From Herbaspirillum sp. Sphag64 (GTDB lineage: Bacteria; Pseudomonadota; Gammaproteobacteria; Burkholderiales; Burkholderiaceae_D): DNA of 64,000 nucleotides. Of this stretch, positions 48,597 to 56,754 are shown one piece after another. Where the stretch lies: the NCBI RefSeq assembly GCF_014192645.1, contig NZ_JACHYE010000001.1:316350-380349 (forward strand), in the 5' to 3' direction. Numbering within the stretch: the first letter of the stretch is position 1; each line of letters starts with the position of its first letter. The notes under the pieces were generated by a model. The model was not told the DNA's origin. It saw only the letters and a program-made list of their open reading frames with translations, and searched no databases. The translations under genes and the position numbers were made by a program.

Positions 48597-48816
48597 GGTT
48601 TATCAGGAGGTAGTTAACACGACCTGAGAGTGTAAATTTTGCGGACTGGCACACGGAAGGATTAAAAACGTACTTGCTAATGCGGTTTTCTTATCTTGTC
48701 CATCGCTGTAAAGGACAGAAGAAAATCAACTATCTAGCTGCGAAATTGATCCTTCTTGCATCGCAGATGCCTTGCTAAAATTTTCGACCTGATTGATTTT
48801 TTAGGGAATAGCGATC

Positions 48817-49608
48817 GTGTCATCGACTCTTTTTTTCAGGAGTATTTTCTTCGCAACCACACTTGCATTAAGTGCCAGCTGCTTTGCCACCGATGCACCG
48901 TTACGCGTCGGCGCGTCACCCGGTCCCTACAGTGATTTTCTGCAAGAGGCTGCCAAAATTGCAAATGCGCAAGGCTTCCCGGTCAAGGTGATCGAATTTA
49001 CCGAACCGACCCAGATCAACGAAGCAACCCAGGCTGGCGATATCGACGTCAATAACTTCCAGCATATCCCTTACATGGATAAGCAGAACGCGTCACGCGG
49101 CTACAAGATTGTCTCAATCAAACCCAGCTTCGTGGCACCCGCCGGCATCTATTCTGCCAAGTACAAGGCGATTTCCGGTCTCCCGCAGGGGGCCAAAATT
49201 GCGATCCCGAATGACCCTGCCAATGAAGCACGCGCACTGTTCTTGCTGCAGAAGGCAGGGCTGATCAAACTGAAGAGCGGAGCCAATACCAACGCCGGGC
49301 TGAACGACATAATCGACAATCCCAAGAAGCTCAACATTGTCCTGCTGGACGAGGTACAGGTGCCACGTGTGCTGGTCGATATTGATGCAGGCGTGGTCAC
49401 ACTGAACAAAGGCGTACTGGCTGGGCTCAACCCGAAGGATGCGTTGCTGCTAGAGGATAAATCCTCGCAATGGGCTATCATCTGGGCCTCACGTGCCGAC
49501 CACAAGGACGATCCGAGGATTGCCCGTTTCATTAAGATTTTTGAATCTGATCCGATCAAGCAGTTAATCATCAGCAAGTTCAACGGTACTGTGATCCCGG
49601 CTTGGTAA
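48817..49608 (+). CDS. MetQ/NlpA-family substrate-binding protein, orphan
   Basis: 263 residues from a GTG at 48817, preceded by an AGGGA site. It has a signal peptide (FFRSIFFATTLALSASCFAT) with a cysteine near residue 22 that could be a lipobox-like site (LSASC), but the context is not a clean match. The family core is PLRVGASPGPYSDFLQEAAK, VKVIEFTEPTQINEATQAGD and DVNNFQHIPYMDKQN, typical of MetQ. MetN and MetI genes are not adjacent. D/L-methionine or a related sulfur compound is the likely ligand. A short tandem repeat and a terminator follow. Confidence 0.88.
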   Translation: MSSTLFFRSIFFATTLALSASCFATDAPLRVGASPGPYSDFLQEAAKIANAQGFPVKVIEFTEPTQINEATQAGDIDVNNFQHIPYMDKQNASRGYKIVSIKPSFVAPAGIYSAKYKAISGLPQGAKIAIPNDPANEARALFLLQKAGLIKLKSGANTNAGLNDIIDNPKKLNIVLLDEVQVPRVLVDIDAGVVTLNKGVLAGLNPKDALLLEDKSSQWAIIWASRADHKDDPRIARFIKIFESDPIKQLIISKFNGTVIPAW

Positions 49609-49609
49609 A

Positions 49610-49654
49610 TAGCTGAAAAATAGCTGAAAAATAGCTGAAAAATAGCTGAAAAAA
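49610..49654. repeat. Four tandem copies of an 11-bp unit
   Basis: The unit TAGCTGAAAAA is repeated four times in a row from 49610, beginning one base after the MetQ-type stop codon. The last copy runs into a longer A tract. It is a pure direct repeat with no spacer, about one helical turn per unit. TAG in every unit makes it untranslatable in one frame. Confidence 0.9.
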
Positions 49655-49716
49655 GCTAACACACACCAAACAGGAAAGAGCAACCAGGCGGTAGCGAATG
49701 GTAGGCAGTAGGATTA

Positions 49717-49745
49717 AAAAAGGAGCCAGTGGCTCCTTTTTATTT
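49717..49745 (+). terminator. Intrinsic terminator after the MetQ-type gene
   Basis: The stem AGGAGCC (49721-49727) with GGCTCCT (49731-49737) has a 3-base loop, extends outward as AAAA/TTTT, and ends in a T-rich tail. It is about 110 bases after the stop codon. The A/T flanks make it usable in both directions, also for the racemase gene on the minus strand. Confidence 0.85.
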
Positions 49746-49774
49746 TTCTACCGAATCAAACCAAACGTCCTCGC

Positions 49775-50491
49775 CTATTCCTGCGCAAAACGACGCGGCC
49801 GCAGACCGGCATAAAACCAGTTGACCATCGATACCGTGTCGTAGATCGGCAATCCGAATGTGCGCTCGATATCAGCTGTAAATGGCGCCAGGTTGGTGCA
49901 TTCGGAGACAATCGCACCAATCCCCGGATGGGCGCGCAGCATCTGCGCGGTCAGCTCCAGCACTTCCTCGCGTAATACCTCAAACGGCACAGTGTCATCC
50001 CCCTCTCGGATGGATCGTACGAACTCTGAATCAGGTGGCATGCCATAGACCGGTGTATCGGGAGCGATGCCGACCGCCTCCAGATAAGCTCCGCTGAGTG
50101 CAGCACCATCATAGGTCAGAATACCGACTTGCTTGTCTGAGGCAATCAATCGCTGCACCAATGGCACCTGCAACAAACTGCTGGTCGCCACAGGTACGCC
50201 ACAGAAATCTGCCAGTTCACGCTGATAGATGGACAGAAAGCCGCAGGTGGTCGTAATGCCATCGACACCAGCCTCGACCAGTTCCCGCGCTGCCTGCTTG
50301 AACGGTTCAAGCAAACTGGTCTGATGCAGATCGGTCATTTTGGCGGGAACCGCATCCGCAACGATGCGGTATTGGACCGGGAATGGCCAGGTACCGGCAT
50401 GTCCGATATCGCCAAGGTAACGCCGAAAATGCGTTTTGACCATCAGAATGCCGATGCTGACGCCATAAAAAGTCTTTTTCGTATTCGCCAT
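49775..50491 (-). CDS. Aspartate/glutamate/hydantoin racemase-family protein
   Basis: 238 residues of the Asp/Glu racemase superfamily, which racemises amino acids or hydantoins by two catalytic cysteines. The first Cys is in DGITTTCGFLSIYQ and the second in IVSECTNLAPFTADI, at the expected spacing. It begins MANTKKTFYGVSIGILM and has no membrane segments. It precedes the DAO-type oxidoreductase gene by 34 bases in the opposite order (the oxidoreductase gene is transcribed first), both on the minus strand, so the two are probably co-transcribed. Exact substrate unknown; amino-acid, hydantoin or thiazoline racemisation are all conceivable. Confidence 0.82.
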   Translation of the reverse strand: MANTKKTFYGVSIGILMVKTHFRRYLGDIGHAGTWPFPVQYRIVADAVPAKMTDLHQTSLLEPFKQAARELVEAGVDGITTTCGFLSIYQRELADFCGVPVATSSLLQVPLVQRLIASDKQVGILTYDGAALSGAYLEAVGIAPDTPVYGMPPDSEFVRSIREGDDTVPFEVLREEVLELTAQMLRAHPGIGAIVSECTNLAPFTADIERTFGLPIYDTVSMVNWFYAGLRPRRFAQE

Positions 50492-50525
50492 GATAGTGTC
50501 CTGTGATTAGTTTCCGGTAATGACC

Positions 50526-51614
50526 TCAGACGAAGAAACGCTGCGGTCTGAACGGAGTCAGTTCGAGGCGCGGTCGCTGATGCACAATTTCGTCCACAAT
50601 CAACTCAGCAATATAGGGAGCCAAAGTCACACCACTATGCGTAATCGCACTGTAGTAACCGCCGATCCCGGGCGAAGGTCCAATCGCGGGTAACTGGTCG
50701 GCAGGAATGGCGCGTACCCCGACCCGTAGTACCTCCGGCTCCACATCCCGTAACAGCGGCAAGACTTCACGCGCCGCCGCTAGTAACGCGAGCACCTCTG
50801 GTGAACGCGCATGAAATTGTGCATCAGCGGCCACTTCCAGCTCGTTACGACAAATCAGTAATCGCCCTGCGCCATCAGGGCGGATATGTACCTGCGGCGT
50901 ATAGAGAATCTGCCGGAGACCATGGGCCAGTGGCGGTGTGAACAACAGCAAACCCGCCGTCGGCGTCATTGGAATACGCAAGATCGGGGGAATCGCAGCT
51001 TGATCCGCATAGCGACCGGTGCAATTGACGACAATATCGGCATCGTGCAGCGTGCCATCGGCAGTCCTTAGTCCCACCACCTTGTGCCCCTGCTGACGGA
51101 TCTCGATTACCGCTTGATGCGTGACCACCTGTGCTCCATGCTCACGTGCATCAGTCAGTAAATAATGACTATATACCACCGGATCAATCCAGGCTTCCTC
51201 CGGGAAGAAAGCCACTGGTGCATCGCCAACAGCAGCCTGGTTGAGGTCTGGCGCCAGCTCCCTAAGCTGGTGCGGATCAAGCCATTGTGCGACATAGCCC
51301 CAGCTTTGCAGATCAGCGATCTTTTGACGGTAGCGTGCCGGATCACCAGCCCGCCATTCGATGGTACCGCCCTCATGCCACCATGGTGCTGCTGCAAACT
51401 GTGACCGCAATGTCCGATGTGCATGCATGCCTGCCACATTGAGATCGTGATAGATACGTGGAGTCTTATCGTGTGAATTGACCCAGGCAAAACTGCTGGC
51501 ACTGGTACCACCAGCAATCCGTCCTGCATCAATAACCTTGACCGGGACGCCCGCTCGTGCGAGTTGAAATGCCAGCGAGGCACCGACGACACCAGCGCCA
51601 ATGATAATAATCAT
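50526..51614 (-). CDS. FAD-dependent oxidoreductase, DAO family
   Basis: 362 residues from the ATG at 51614, which directly begins the nucleotide-binding fold: MIIIIGAGVVGASLAFQLAR contains GxGxxG. An upstream in-frame ATG would add 29 residues before that fold and is unlikely. Further DAO features are SFAWVNSHDKTP, DADIVVNCTGRYAD and the C-terminal GVRAIPADQLPAIGPSPGIG with SAITHSGVTLAP. The family oxidises D- or secondary amino acids or glycine derivatives. With the racemase next to it, a route that converts one enantiomer and oxidises it is a reasonable inference. Confidence 0.85.
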   Translation of the reverse strand: MIIIIGAGVVGASLAFQLARAGVPVKVIDAGRIAGGTSASSFAWVNSHDKTPRIYHDLNVAGMHAHRTLRSQFAAAPWWHEGGTIEWRAGDPARYRQKIADLQSWGYVAQWLDPHQLRELAPDLNQAAVGDAPVAFFPEEAWIDPVVYSHYLLTDAREHGAQVVTHQAVIEIRQQGHKVVGLRTADGTLHDADIVVNCTGRYADQAAIPPILRIPMTPTAGLLLFTPPLAHGLRQILYTPQVHIRPDGAGRLLICRNELEVAADAQFHARSPEVLALLAAAREVLPLLRDVEPEVLRVGVRAIPADQLPAIGPSPGIGGYYSAITHSGVTLAPYIAELIVDEIVHQRPRLELTPFRPQRFFV

Positions 51615-51948
51615 GATCGGGGAAAAATAAGTAGATGGGAGAAATTGAACGAACAGCGTTAGCGCGGAGAGGAAAATGTTTGTCGCCACCAACACCGACA
51701 TGTGAGGAGATTCTGCCAGCCCAGTGCTATCTGCAAAGTGGCCAGCCGGTGAATCTGCTCACATGTCGACGCTAGATTAAGACCAGATCGACATGAGGAT
51801 GTCATTGAGGGAGGAGCAACGACATCCTGTTTATTCCAAAGGCAAGAGGAATGAAAAAACTATACCAACATTGCCTCATGCACTCCAATAATCATTTCAA
51901 GCAAGCTTGCATGTTTTTTTCATAACAAGCGCCCGCTCACAGCCGTGC
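51615..51948. other. Intergenic region with long-range inverted repeat
   Basis: 334 bases between the DAO-type gene (start side) and the TauD-type gene (end side), both on the minus strand. It includes an 11-bp inverted repeat, CGACATGTGAG at 51696-51706 and CTCACATGTCG at 51758-51768, 51 bases apart. A second, 8-bp pair, AGGATGTC near 51796 and GACATCCT near 51822, lies downstream. The region should hold the promoter of the oxidoreductase-racemase pair; the repeats may be operator sites or the terminator of the TauD-type gene. Confidence 0.45.
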
Positions 51949-52896
51949 TCACTCAACGCTATGGGCTAGCACCGGCTCACCTTCGATACTCACCGACGGT
52001 TTTCCATCGGGACCAACCGGCACATCACCAACCAGCGTGATGCGGTAGAGCTGACGATCAAAGTCACTGTCATAGAAATCCACTGGTGCCAGATGGGCCG
52101 TGGAGCGGTTATCCCAGAATGCCAGCGAGCCTTCTTGCCACTTGAAGCACACCGTATATTCCGGACGCACGACATGTTCAAACAGCAGCGTCAGCAATTG
52201 CTCGCTCTCACGCGGGTGCAGACCGACGATATTTTTGAGGAAGGATGGGCTCACATACAGCGCCCGTTCGCCGGTTTCTGGATGGACACGTACCAGCGGA
52301 TGATGACTGACCAGTGGTCGCGCAGCCACCTTGCTGACAAACTCCTGCTTACCGCGATTACCCTCGGGCGGCGTAAAGCGATACTCGCCTTGCAACGTAT
52401 TGACAAAGCTGCGCAACGTGGGTGACAAGCCCTGATACGCGGCGACCAGATTGGTCCATTGCGTATCGCCACCATACGGCGGCACCACGACACCACGCAG
52501 AATTGATGCGGCAGGTGGATTGACCGCTGCCGTCACATCGGTATGCCAGCCGGTCCAGGGACGCACCAGTCTTGGTCCTTCAAAACGATTCGGCAAACGA
52601 TCGCGCCCAACCGAATAAACCTCAGGGTGGCCCGGCACATAACCAAATACCGGATGCCCCAGCGTCAGCTCACCAAACTGCTTGCCGAAGGCAACCTGTT
52701 GCGCATGGCTCAGATGCTGGTCGCGAAAGAAGATAACCTTCCACTGCAACAAGGCAGCACGCACTTCAGCAACCGCCGCCGGCAACAATGGCTGGGTTAG
52801 ATCAACACCGCCTATTTCGGCACCAATATGCAAGGTCAATGGTTGCACACTAATGTGTTCATAGGTCGGAACGGGTGGGTTCACGAGGGCATTCAT
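51949..52896 (-). CDS. TauD/TfdA-family alpha-ketoglutarate-dependent dioxygenase
   Basis: 315 residues from the ATG at 52896, which has GGAGATGAG directly upstream; an in-frame upstream start would lack the ribosome site. The non-haem iron site is His and Asp in WTGWHTDVTAAVNPP and the distal His in RSTAHLAPVDF; the 2-oxoglutarate arginine is in QLYRITLVGD. Such enzymes oxidise taurine, sulfonates, alkylsulfates or aryloxyacetates to release sulfite or sulfate. It is transcribed away from the AraC gene (divergent start region) and lies in a cluster rich in sulfonate transport genes, which favours a sulfur substrate. Confidence 0.9.
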   Translation of the reverse strand: MNALVNPPVPTYEHISVQPLTLHIGAEIGGVDLTQPLLPAAVAEVRAALLQWKVIFFRDQHLSHAQQVAFGKQFGELTLGHPVFGYVPGHPEVYSVGRDRLPNRFEGPRLVRPWTGWHTDVTAAVNPPAASILRGVVVPPYGGDTQWTNLVAAYQGLSPTLRSFVNTLQGEYRFTPPEGNRGKQEFVSKVAARPLVSHHPLVRVHPETGERALYVSPSFLKNIVGLHPRESEQLLTLLFEHVVRPEYTVCFKWQEGSLAFWDNRSTAHLAPVDFYDSDFDRQLYRITLVGDVPVGPDGKPSVSIEGEPVLAHSVE

Positions 52897-53201
52897 CTCA
52901 TCTCCTGGTAGAGGCCGGCACGTTGCCGACCATAACGAGGGTAGTACCAAAACCAACGAGTATGAAAATGACGACTGCCAACGTCCAAGAACGATTTCAA
53001 ATAACTTTAGATAGTTTTTCCGGCTGCCGCAGATGTCTTCTGCATTTTTTGCATATGTATGTACGAAAAAATTACTTCGCCATTTCCTGCACTACCGTTA
53101 GTTTCGGCGCATCACCCTTCAGGATGACACCGTCACCCAGCGCGGCCTTATCTGCCGTGGGGTGAACGCAAATGAACTCAACGTGATGAAGAGTAAGAAC
53201 A
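52897..53201. other. Divergent promoter region between TauD-type and AraC-type genes
   Basis: 305 bases that start both the minus-strand dioxygenase and the plus-strand AraC gene. It includes a T-rich stretch near 53010-53070. A 60-codon minus-strand frame overlapping 53072-53254 is not supported by a ribosome site. No clear repeat was seen. Confidence 0.45.
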
Positions 53202-54137
53202 ATGGAAACTGATCGCCTGGTGCACTGGCTACTCAATGGTCTGAAGCTGGACACCTCGATTTTTCATGTCGGCAAATACTGTGGTCGTTGGCAGGCTTCC
53301 ACTGCAGGACGCGGCTGCGGCAGTTTTCATCTGATTTTGCATGGCAACTGTTATCTCCATATACCCGGCCAACCCGCGCTATTGCTGGGGCCGCGCGATA
53401 GCGTGTTTCTGTTACGCGACGTGCCACACTTTCTCAGTCCCGAATTACACCCTGATCCAGCGATGATGCCTGCCATGACCAGCATGCAACGTCTGGAAAA
53501 TGTGCGTAGCGGTGATACCGGGCTGGCTTGTGGCTTCTTTCATTTTCACGGTACCGCTGGCGAACTGATGCTCAATGCATTTCCCACCCATCTGGTGATC
53601 CGTGCCGATGATCAGCAATTACGTGCTGCCGCAACGTTGTTCGAGCTGATTCTGGATGAACCAGGCACGCATCCGGATACCCCCTCGCCGCTCATTGCGC
53701 GCCTGGCTGAAGTCCTGTTTTTCTATGTCATTCGTCACGTCGCGCACTTGCAGGATGTTGCCAGCGGTTTGCTGGCAGTAGCCCAGCGCCCTGAGTTTGC
53801 GCCGCTGCTGGAGCATCTTCTGCGCGCTCCCGGAGAGGACTGGTCAATTGCAAGCATGGCCCGTCTGGCGCACATGTCGCGGGCCAGCTTCTATAAACAC
53901 TTCGTCGCCTCCTGCGGCCAACCACCAGCACAATTTCTGCTTGCTTTGCGGATGCAGATTGCGGCCCAGCGTTTGGATGCCGGCGCCACGATTGATCAGA
54001 CGGCAGAGCATGTCGGCTATCGCTCGTATGCTGCATTTTCGCGCGCATTCAAGAAAGTAATTGGTCTGCAACCGGGCGCCTATCGTCGCGCGAGCAGTGG
54101 CAATAGCAATGGCCGGATCGTCAGTGCTGTTCAATGA
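53202..54137 (+). CDS. AraC-family transcriptional regulator with cupin domain
   Basis: 311 residues. The N-terminal half has a cupin-like fold (GRGCGSFHLILHGNCYLHIP, LGPRDSVFLLRDVPHFLSPE), and the C-terminal 100 residues contain two helix-turn-helix units, SIASMARLAHMSRASFYKHF and TIDQTAEHVGYRSYAAFSRAFKK. It is the first gene before the CMD-ACAD-ABC operon on the same strand and is divergent from the TauD-type gene, so it probably controls one or both. AraC-type cupin regulators often respond to small aromatic or sulfur compounds, but that is only inference here. Confidence 0.88.
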   Translation: METDRLVHWLLNGLKLDTSIFHVGKYCGRWQASTAGRGCGSFHLILHGNCYLHIPGQPALLLGPRDSVFLLRDVPHFLSPELHPDPAMMPAMTSMQRLENVRSGDTGLACGFFHFHGTAGELMLNAFPTHLVIRADDQQLRAAATLFELILDEPGTHPDTPSPLIARLAEVLFFYVIRHVAHLQDVASGLLAVAQRPEFAPLLEHLLRAPGEDWSIASMARLAHMSRASFYKHFVASCGQPPAQFLLALRMQIAAQRLDAGATIDQTAEHVGYRSYAAFSRAFKKVIGLQPGAYRRASSGNSNGRIVSAVQ

Positions 54138-54230
54138 AAGACGATTGAGCACAAAAACGAGACTGTCGTTACTGGCAGGCGATGACGACGCTGGAGATAA
54201 TGCAGACACCATTTCTTCCGAAAGTAACCA

Positions 54231-54785
54231 ATGTCCCGCCTCACCCTGCACACACTGGAATCTGCGCCTGAAGCCAGCCGTCCCTTTGTCGAACGCGCCA
54301 TTGTCAGTAACGGCTTTCTGCCGAATCTGATCGGCGTATTAGCCAATGCACCGGTAGCACTGGAAACCTATCTGACAGTCGCCGGCATCAATGCTCGCAG
54401 CAGCCTGACGCTAGCCGAACGGGAAGTGGTCCAGATTACTGCTGCCCGCATACATGGATGTGATTTCTGTGTCGCCGGTCATACTGCGGTAGCTCTCAAA
54501 AAAGCTGGCATCTCACTGCCGGGCGTACGCGCCCTGCAGCAGGGACAGCCCATTGATGATGCCCGCCTGGATGCAGTGCGGCGCTTTGCGGAGGCGGTTA
54601 TCGCCACGCGTGGCAAGGTCGACCAGCCCGACCTGAACGCATTTTTCGCCGCTGGTTTCGATCAGGCTCAGGCGCTTGAAGTATTGCTTGGCATCAGCCT
54701 GGCGACATTATGCAACTTCGCCAATAGTCTCGCCGGCACACCGGTCAATCCGGAGTTGCAGCCCTACCTTGAAGGCGCAATCTGA
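54231..54785 (+). CDS. Carboxymuconolactone decarboxylase/AhpD-like protein in sulfonate operon
   Basis: 184 residues with the AhpD core RIHGCDFCVAGHTAVALKKAG, in which Cys77, Cys80 and His84 form the CxxCxxxH motif. A second CMD-type protein in the window, but in a different operon and with little identity to the first. Its stop is 2 bases before the ACAD-like gene, so the two are tightly coupled. A role in reducing peroxide formed by a flavin enzyme would be consistent with the next gene, but this is inference. Confidence 0.83.
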   Translation: MSRLTLHTLESAPEASRPFVERAIVSNGFLPNLIGVLANAPVALETYLTVAGINARSSLTLAEREVVQITAARIHGCDFCVAGHTAVALKKAGISLPGVRALQQGQPIDDARLDAVRRFAEAVIATRGKVDQPDLNAFFAAGFDQAQALEVLLGISLATLCNFANSLAGTPVNPELQPYLEGAI

Positions 54786-54787
54786 CG

Positions 54788-55924
54788 ATGACCGACACTG
54801 CACCTCGCATCGCACCACCGTCAGTCAATCCATTCGACTTTATCGATGAGGGCTTGCGACAGTGGCTGAGCGAACATGCTGAGAGCCTGCATCACCAGGG
54901 GCTCGACAGCGAGCATCTGATTCCGCGGCTGGCACAAGCCGGGCTATTTGCACATGGCGTGCCATTGCAGGCCGGCGGACTCGGTGGCGATGCCCGCCAC
55001 GCTACCATGGCCATTGCGGCCGTAGCTGAACATTCGCTTGCTGCGGCTTTTGCGTTCTGGGGCCAGCGCGCCTTTATCGAGTACCTACTGCACAGCCCGA
55101 ATGAGACACTGGCCGCACGCTGGCTGCCCTTGCTGCTCAGCGGTGAGCATGCAGGCGCGACTGGTCTGTCCAACGCCATGAAATTCCTGGGAGGTATTGA
55201 ATCATTGCAGATTCATGCCGAAATAGCTCCCGCTTCTGCCGCGGATCCAGATGGCTGGCATCTGCAAGGGAAGCTGGCATGGGTTACTAATCTGCGCAAG
55301 GCCGGGTTCATTGCGGCAGCGGCAGTCGCCAACAGTGGCGATCAACCGCCGATGGTGATCGCCGTGCACAGTGACATGCCCGGTCTCATACGTAGCGCGG
55401 ATCTGGATTTGATTGGTCTGCGCGGCAGCAACACGGCAGCGCTTTCGTTGCAGGAAGTCCATGTGAGTCAGGCCGACCTGCTGCATGAGGATGCGCGGGT
55501 CTATCTACCGACGATACGACCAGCCTTCCTTGCCATGCAATGCGGTATGTCCATTGGTCTGGCGCGTGCCAGTCTGCGTCGCGCACAACAGCTGGCGGCC
55601 GGTCGCCACAGCACGACAGCCTCAAAGATTACCGCGGTACAGCAGGCACTGGCAGCAAGTGTTACGCAATTACTGGAGGGCGTACAGCAACAACGCTTCA
55701 GAGAGCAGGCACCGGCCTTGTTCCGCCTGCGCATTGTTCTGGCTGAGCTGACCCAACAGGCGGTCGGGCTGGAGTTGCAGGCAAAGGGCGGCAGTGCTTA
55801 CCTGCAAGAGCAGCAAGACGGATTTGCGCGGCGCTGGACGGAAGCTGCCTTCATACCGATCATTACCCCCAGCCTGACCCAGTTGCAAGCCGAACTGCAA
55901 CGCCACACACCAAGCTCGGCATGA
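54788..55924 (+). CDS. Acyl-CoA dehydrogenase-like flavoprotein (SfnB/DszC-type)
   Basis: 378 residues with the acyl-CoA dehydrogenase fold: an N-terminal helical domain (RQWLSEHAESLHHQGLDSE, RLAQAGLFAHGVPLQAGGLGG), a middle beta domain with GATGLSNAMKFLGG, and a C-terminal helical bundle. The catalytic glutamate of true dehydrogenases is not obvious. Members near sulfonate transporters (SfnB, DszC, SsuE partners) are flavin-dependent enzymes acting on sulfur compounds rather than CoA esters. It lies between the CMD and ABC ATPase genes, overlapping the latter by 4 bases. A flavin reductase is not in the window. Confidence 0.75.
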   Translation: MTDTAPRIAPPSVNPFDFIDEGLRQWLSEHAESLHHQGLDSEHLIPRLAQAGLFAHGVPLQAGGLGGDARHATMAIAAVAEHSLAAAFAFWGQRAFIEYLLHSPNETLAARWLPLLLSGEHAGATGLSNAMKFLGGIESLQIHAEIAPASAADPDGWHLQGKLAWVTNLRKAGFIAAAAVANSGDQPPMVIAVHSDMPGLIRSADLDLIGLRGSNTAALSLQEVHVSQADLLHEDARVYLPTIRPAFLAMQCGMSIGLARASLRRAQQLAAGRHSTTASKITAVQQALAASVTQLLEGVQQQRFREQAPALFRLRIVLAELTQQAVGLELQAKGGSAYLQEQQDGFARRWTEAAFIPIITPSLTQLQAELQRHTPSSA

Positions 55925-56754
55925 GTCAAACCCATCCAACTCAGGAACTGGTCCTGGAGGCTCGCCAGCTGCGCTTTGCCTACAAGAGCAGCGCCCCCGT
56001 TTTTGAGGCGATTGACCTGCAGGTGCGCCCGCGCGAGATAGTCTGTCTGCTGGGTAGCAGCGGCTGCGGCAAATCCACCCTGCTCAAGGTACTGGCGGGA
56101 TTACAAACGCCGAGCGGGGGGGAATGTCGCTTTCTTGGTACGCCGGTGCATCAGCCTCACCCGCGTAGCGCGCTGGTATTCCAGCAAGCCAGCCTGCTGC
56201 CATGGCTGAATGTCACCGACAACATCGGCTTCGGTCTCGATTTCAAGCATCAGCCGCAGCTCAGTCAGGTGCTACGTCGGCAACGTATTGATGCGGCACT
56301 GGAGGCTGTCGGCCTGCTAGCACATGCGCAGCGCTTCCCGGCGCAATTGTCAGGCGGCATGGCGCAACGTGTAGCGATTGCCCGTGCCCTGGCGCGTCAG
56401 CCGGAACTTCTGTTCGCCGACGAGCCATTTTCGGCATTGGATGCCATTACCCGCGCCGAGATGCAAACCTTACTGAGAACCCTGGTGGCACGCTGGCACA
56501 CGGCGGTACTGCTGGTAACCCACGATATTGATGAAGCGATTCTGATGGCCGACCGGATTTTACTCATGAGTGGCCAGCCTGGACACATCCTGCAGAGCTG
56601 GGAGGTCGACATCGCGCATCCGCGTGACGCTTCCCCAGACGCCTTCGGCCTGCTCAAGCACCGCATTCTGGAAGCGCTTCGAGCGCAGCATGCTTCCCAT
56701 TCGCCCATGCAACACCTCACGGAGAAATCTGATGTCACCACCATTGACCGATAA
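55921..56754 (+). CDS. Nitrate/sulfonate/taurine-type ABC transporter ATPase (SsuB/TauB), system 1
   Basis: 277 residues with one ABC domain: Walker A GSSGCGKSTLL, Q-loop FQQASLLPWLNV, signature LSGGMAQRVAIARA and Walker B LLFADEPFSALDA, with the switch histidine in VTHDIDEAI. The LSGGM and DIDEAI elements are typical of SsuB/TauB. The start overlaps the ACAD-like gene by 4 bases and the end overlaps the binding-protein gene by 23. It energises the permease encoded downstream. Confidence 0.93.
   Translation: MSQTHPTQELVLEARQLRFAYKSSAPVFEAIDLQVRPREIVCLLGSSGCGKSTLLKVLAGLQTPSGGECRFLGTPVHQPHPRSALVFQQASLLPWLNVTDNIGFGLDFKHQPQLSQVLRRQRIDAALEAVGLLAHAQRFPAQLSGGMAQRVAIARALARQPELLFADEPFSALDAITRAEMQTLLRTLVARWHTAVLLVTHDIDEAILMADRILLMSGQPGHILQSWEVDIAHPRDASPDAFGLLKHRILEALRAQHASHSPMQHLTEKSDVTTIDR

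Noticed and set aside
49610-49654. CRISPR array at the tandem repeats after the MetQ-type gene
   Set aside because: Copies are contiguous 11-mers without spacers and there are no cas genes.
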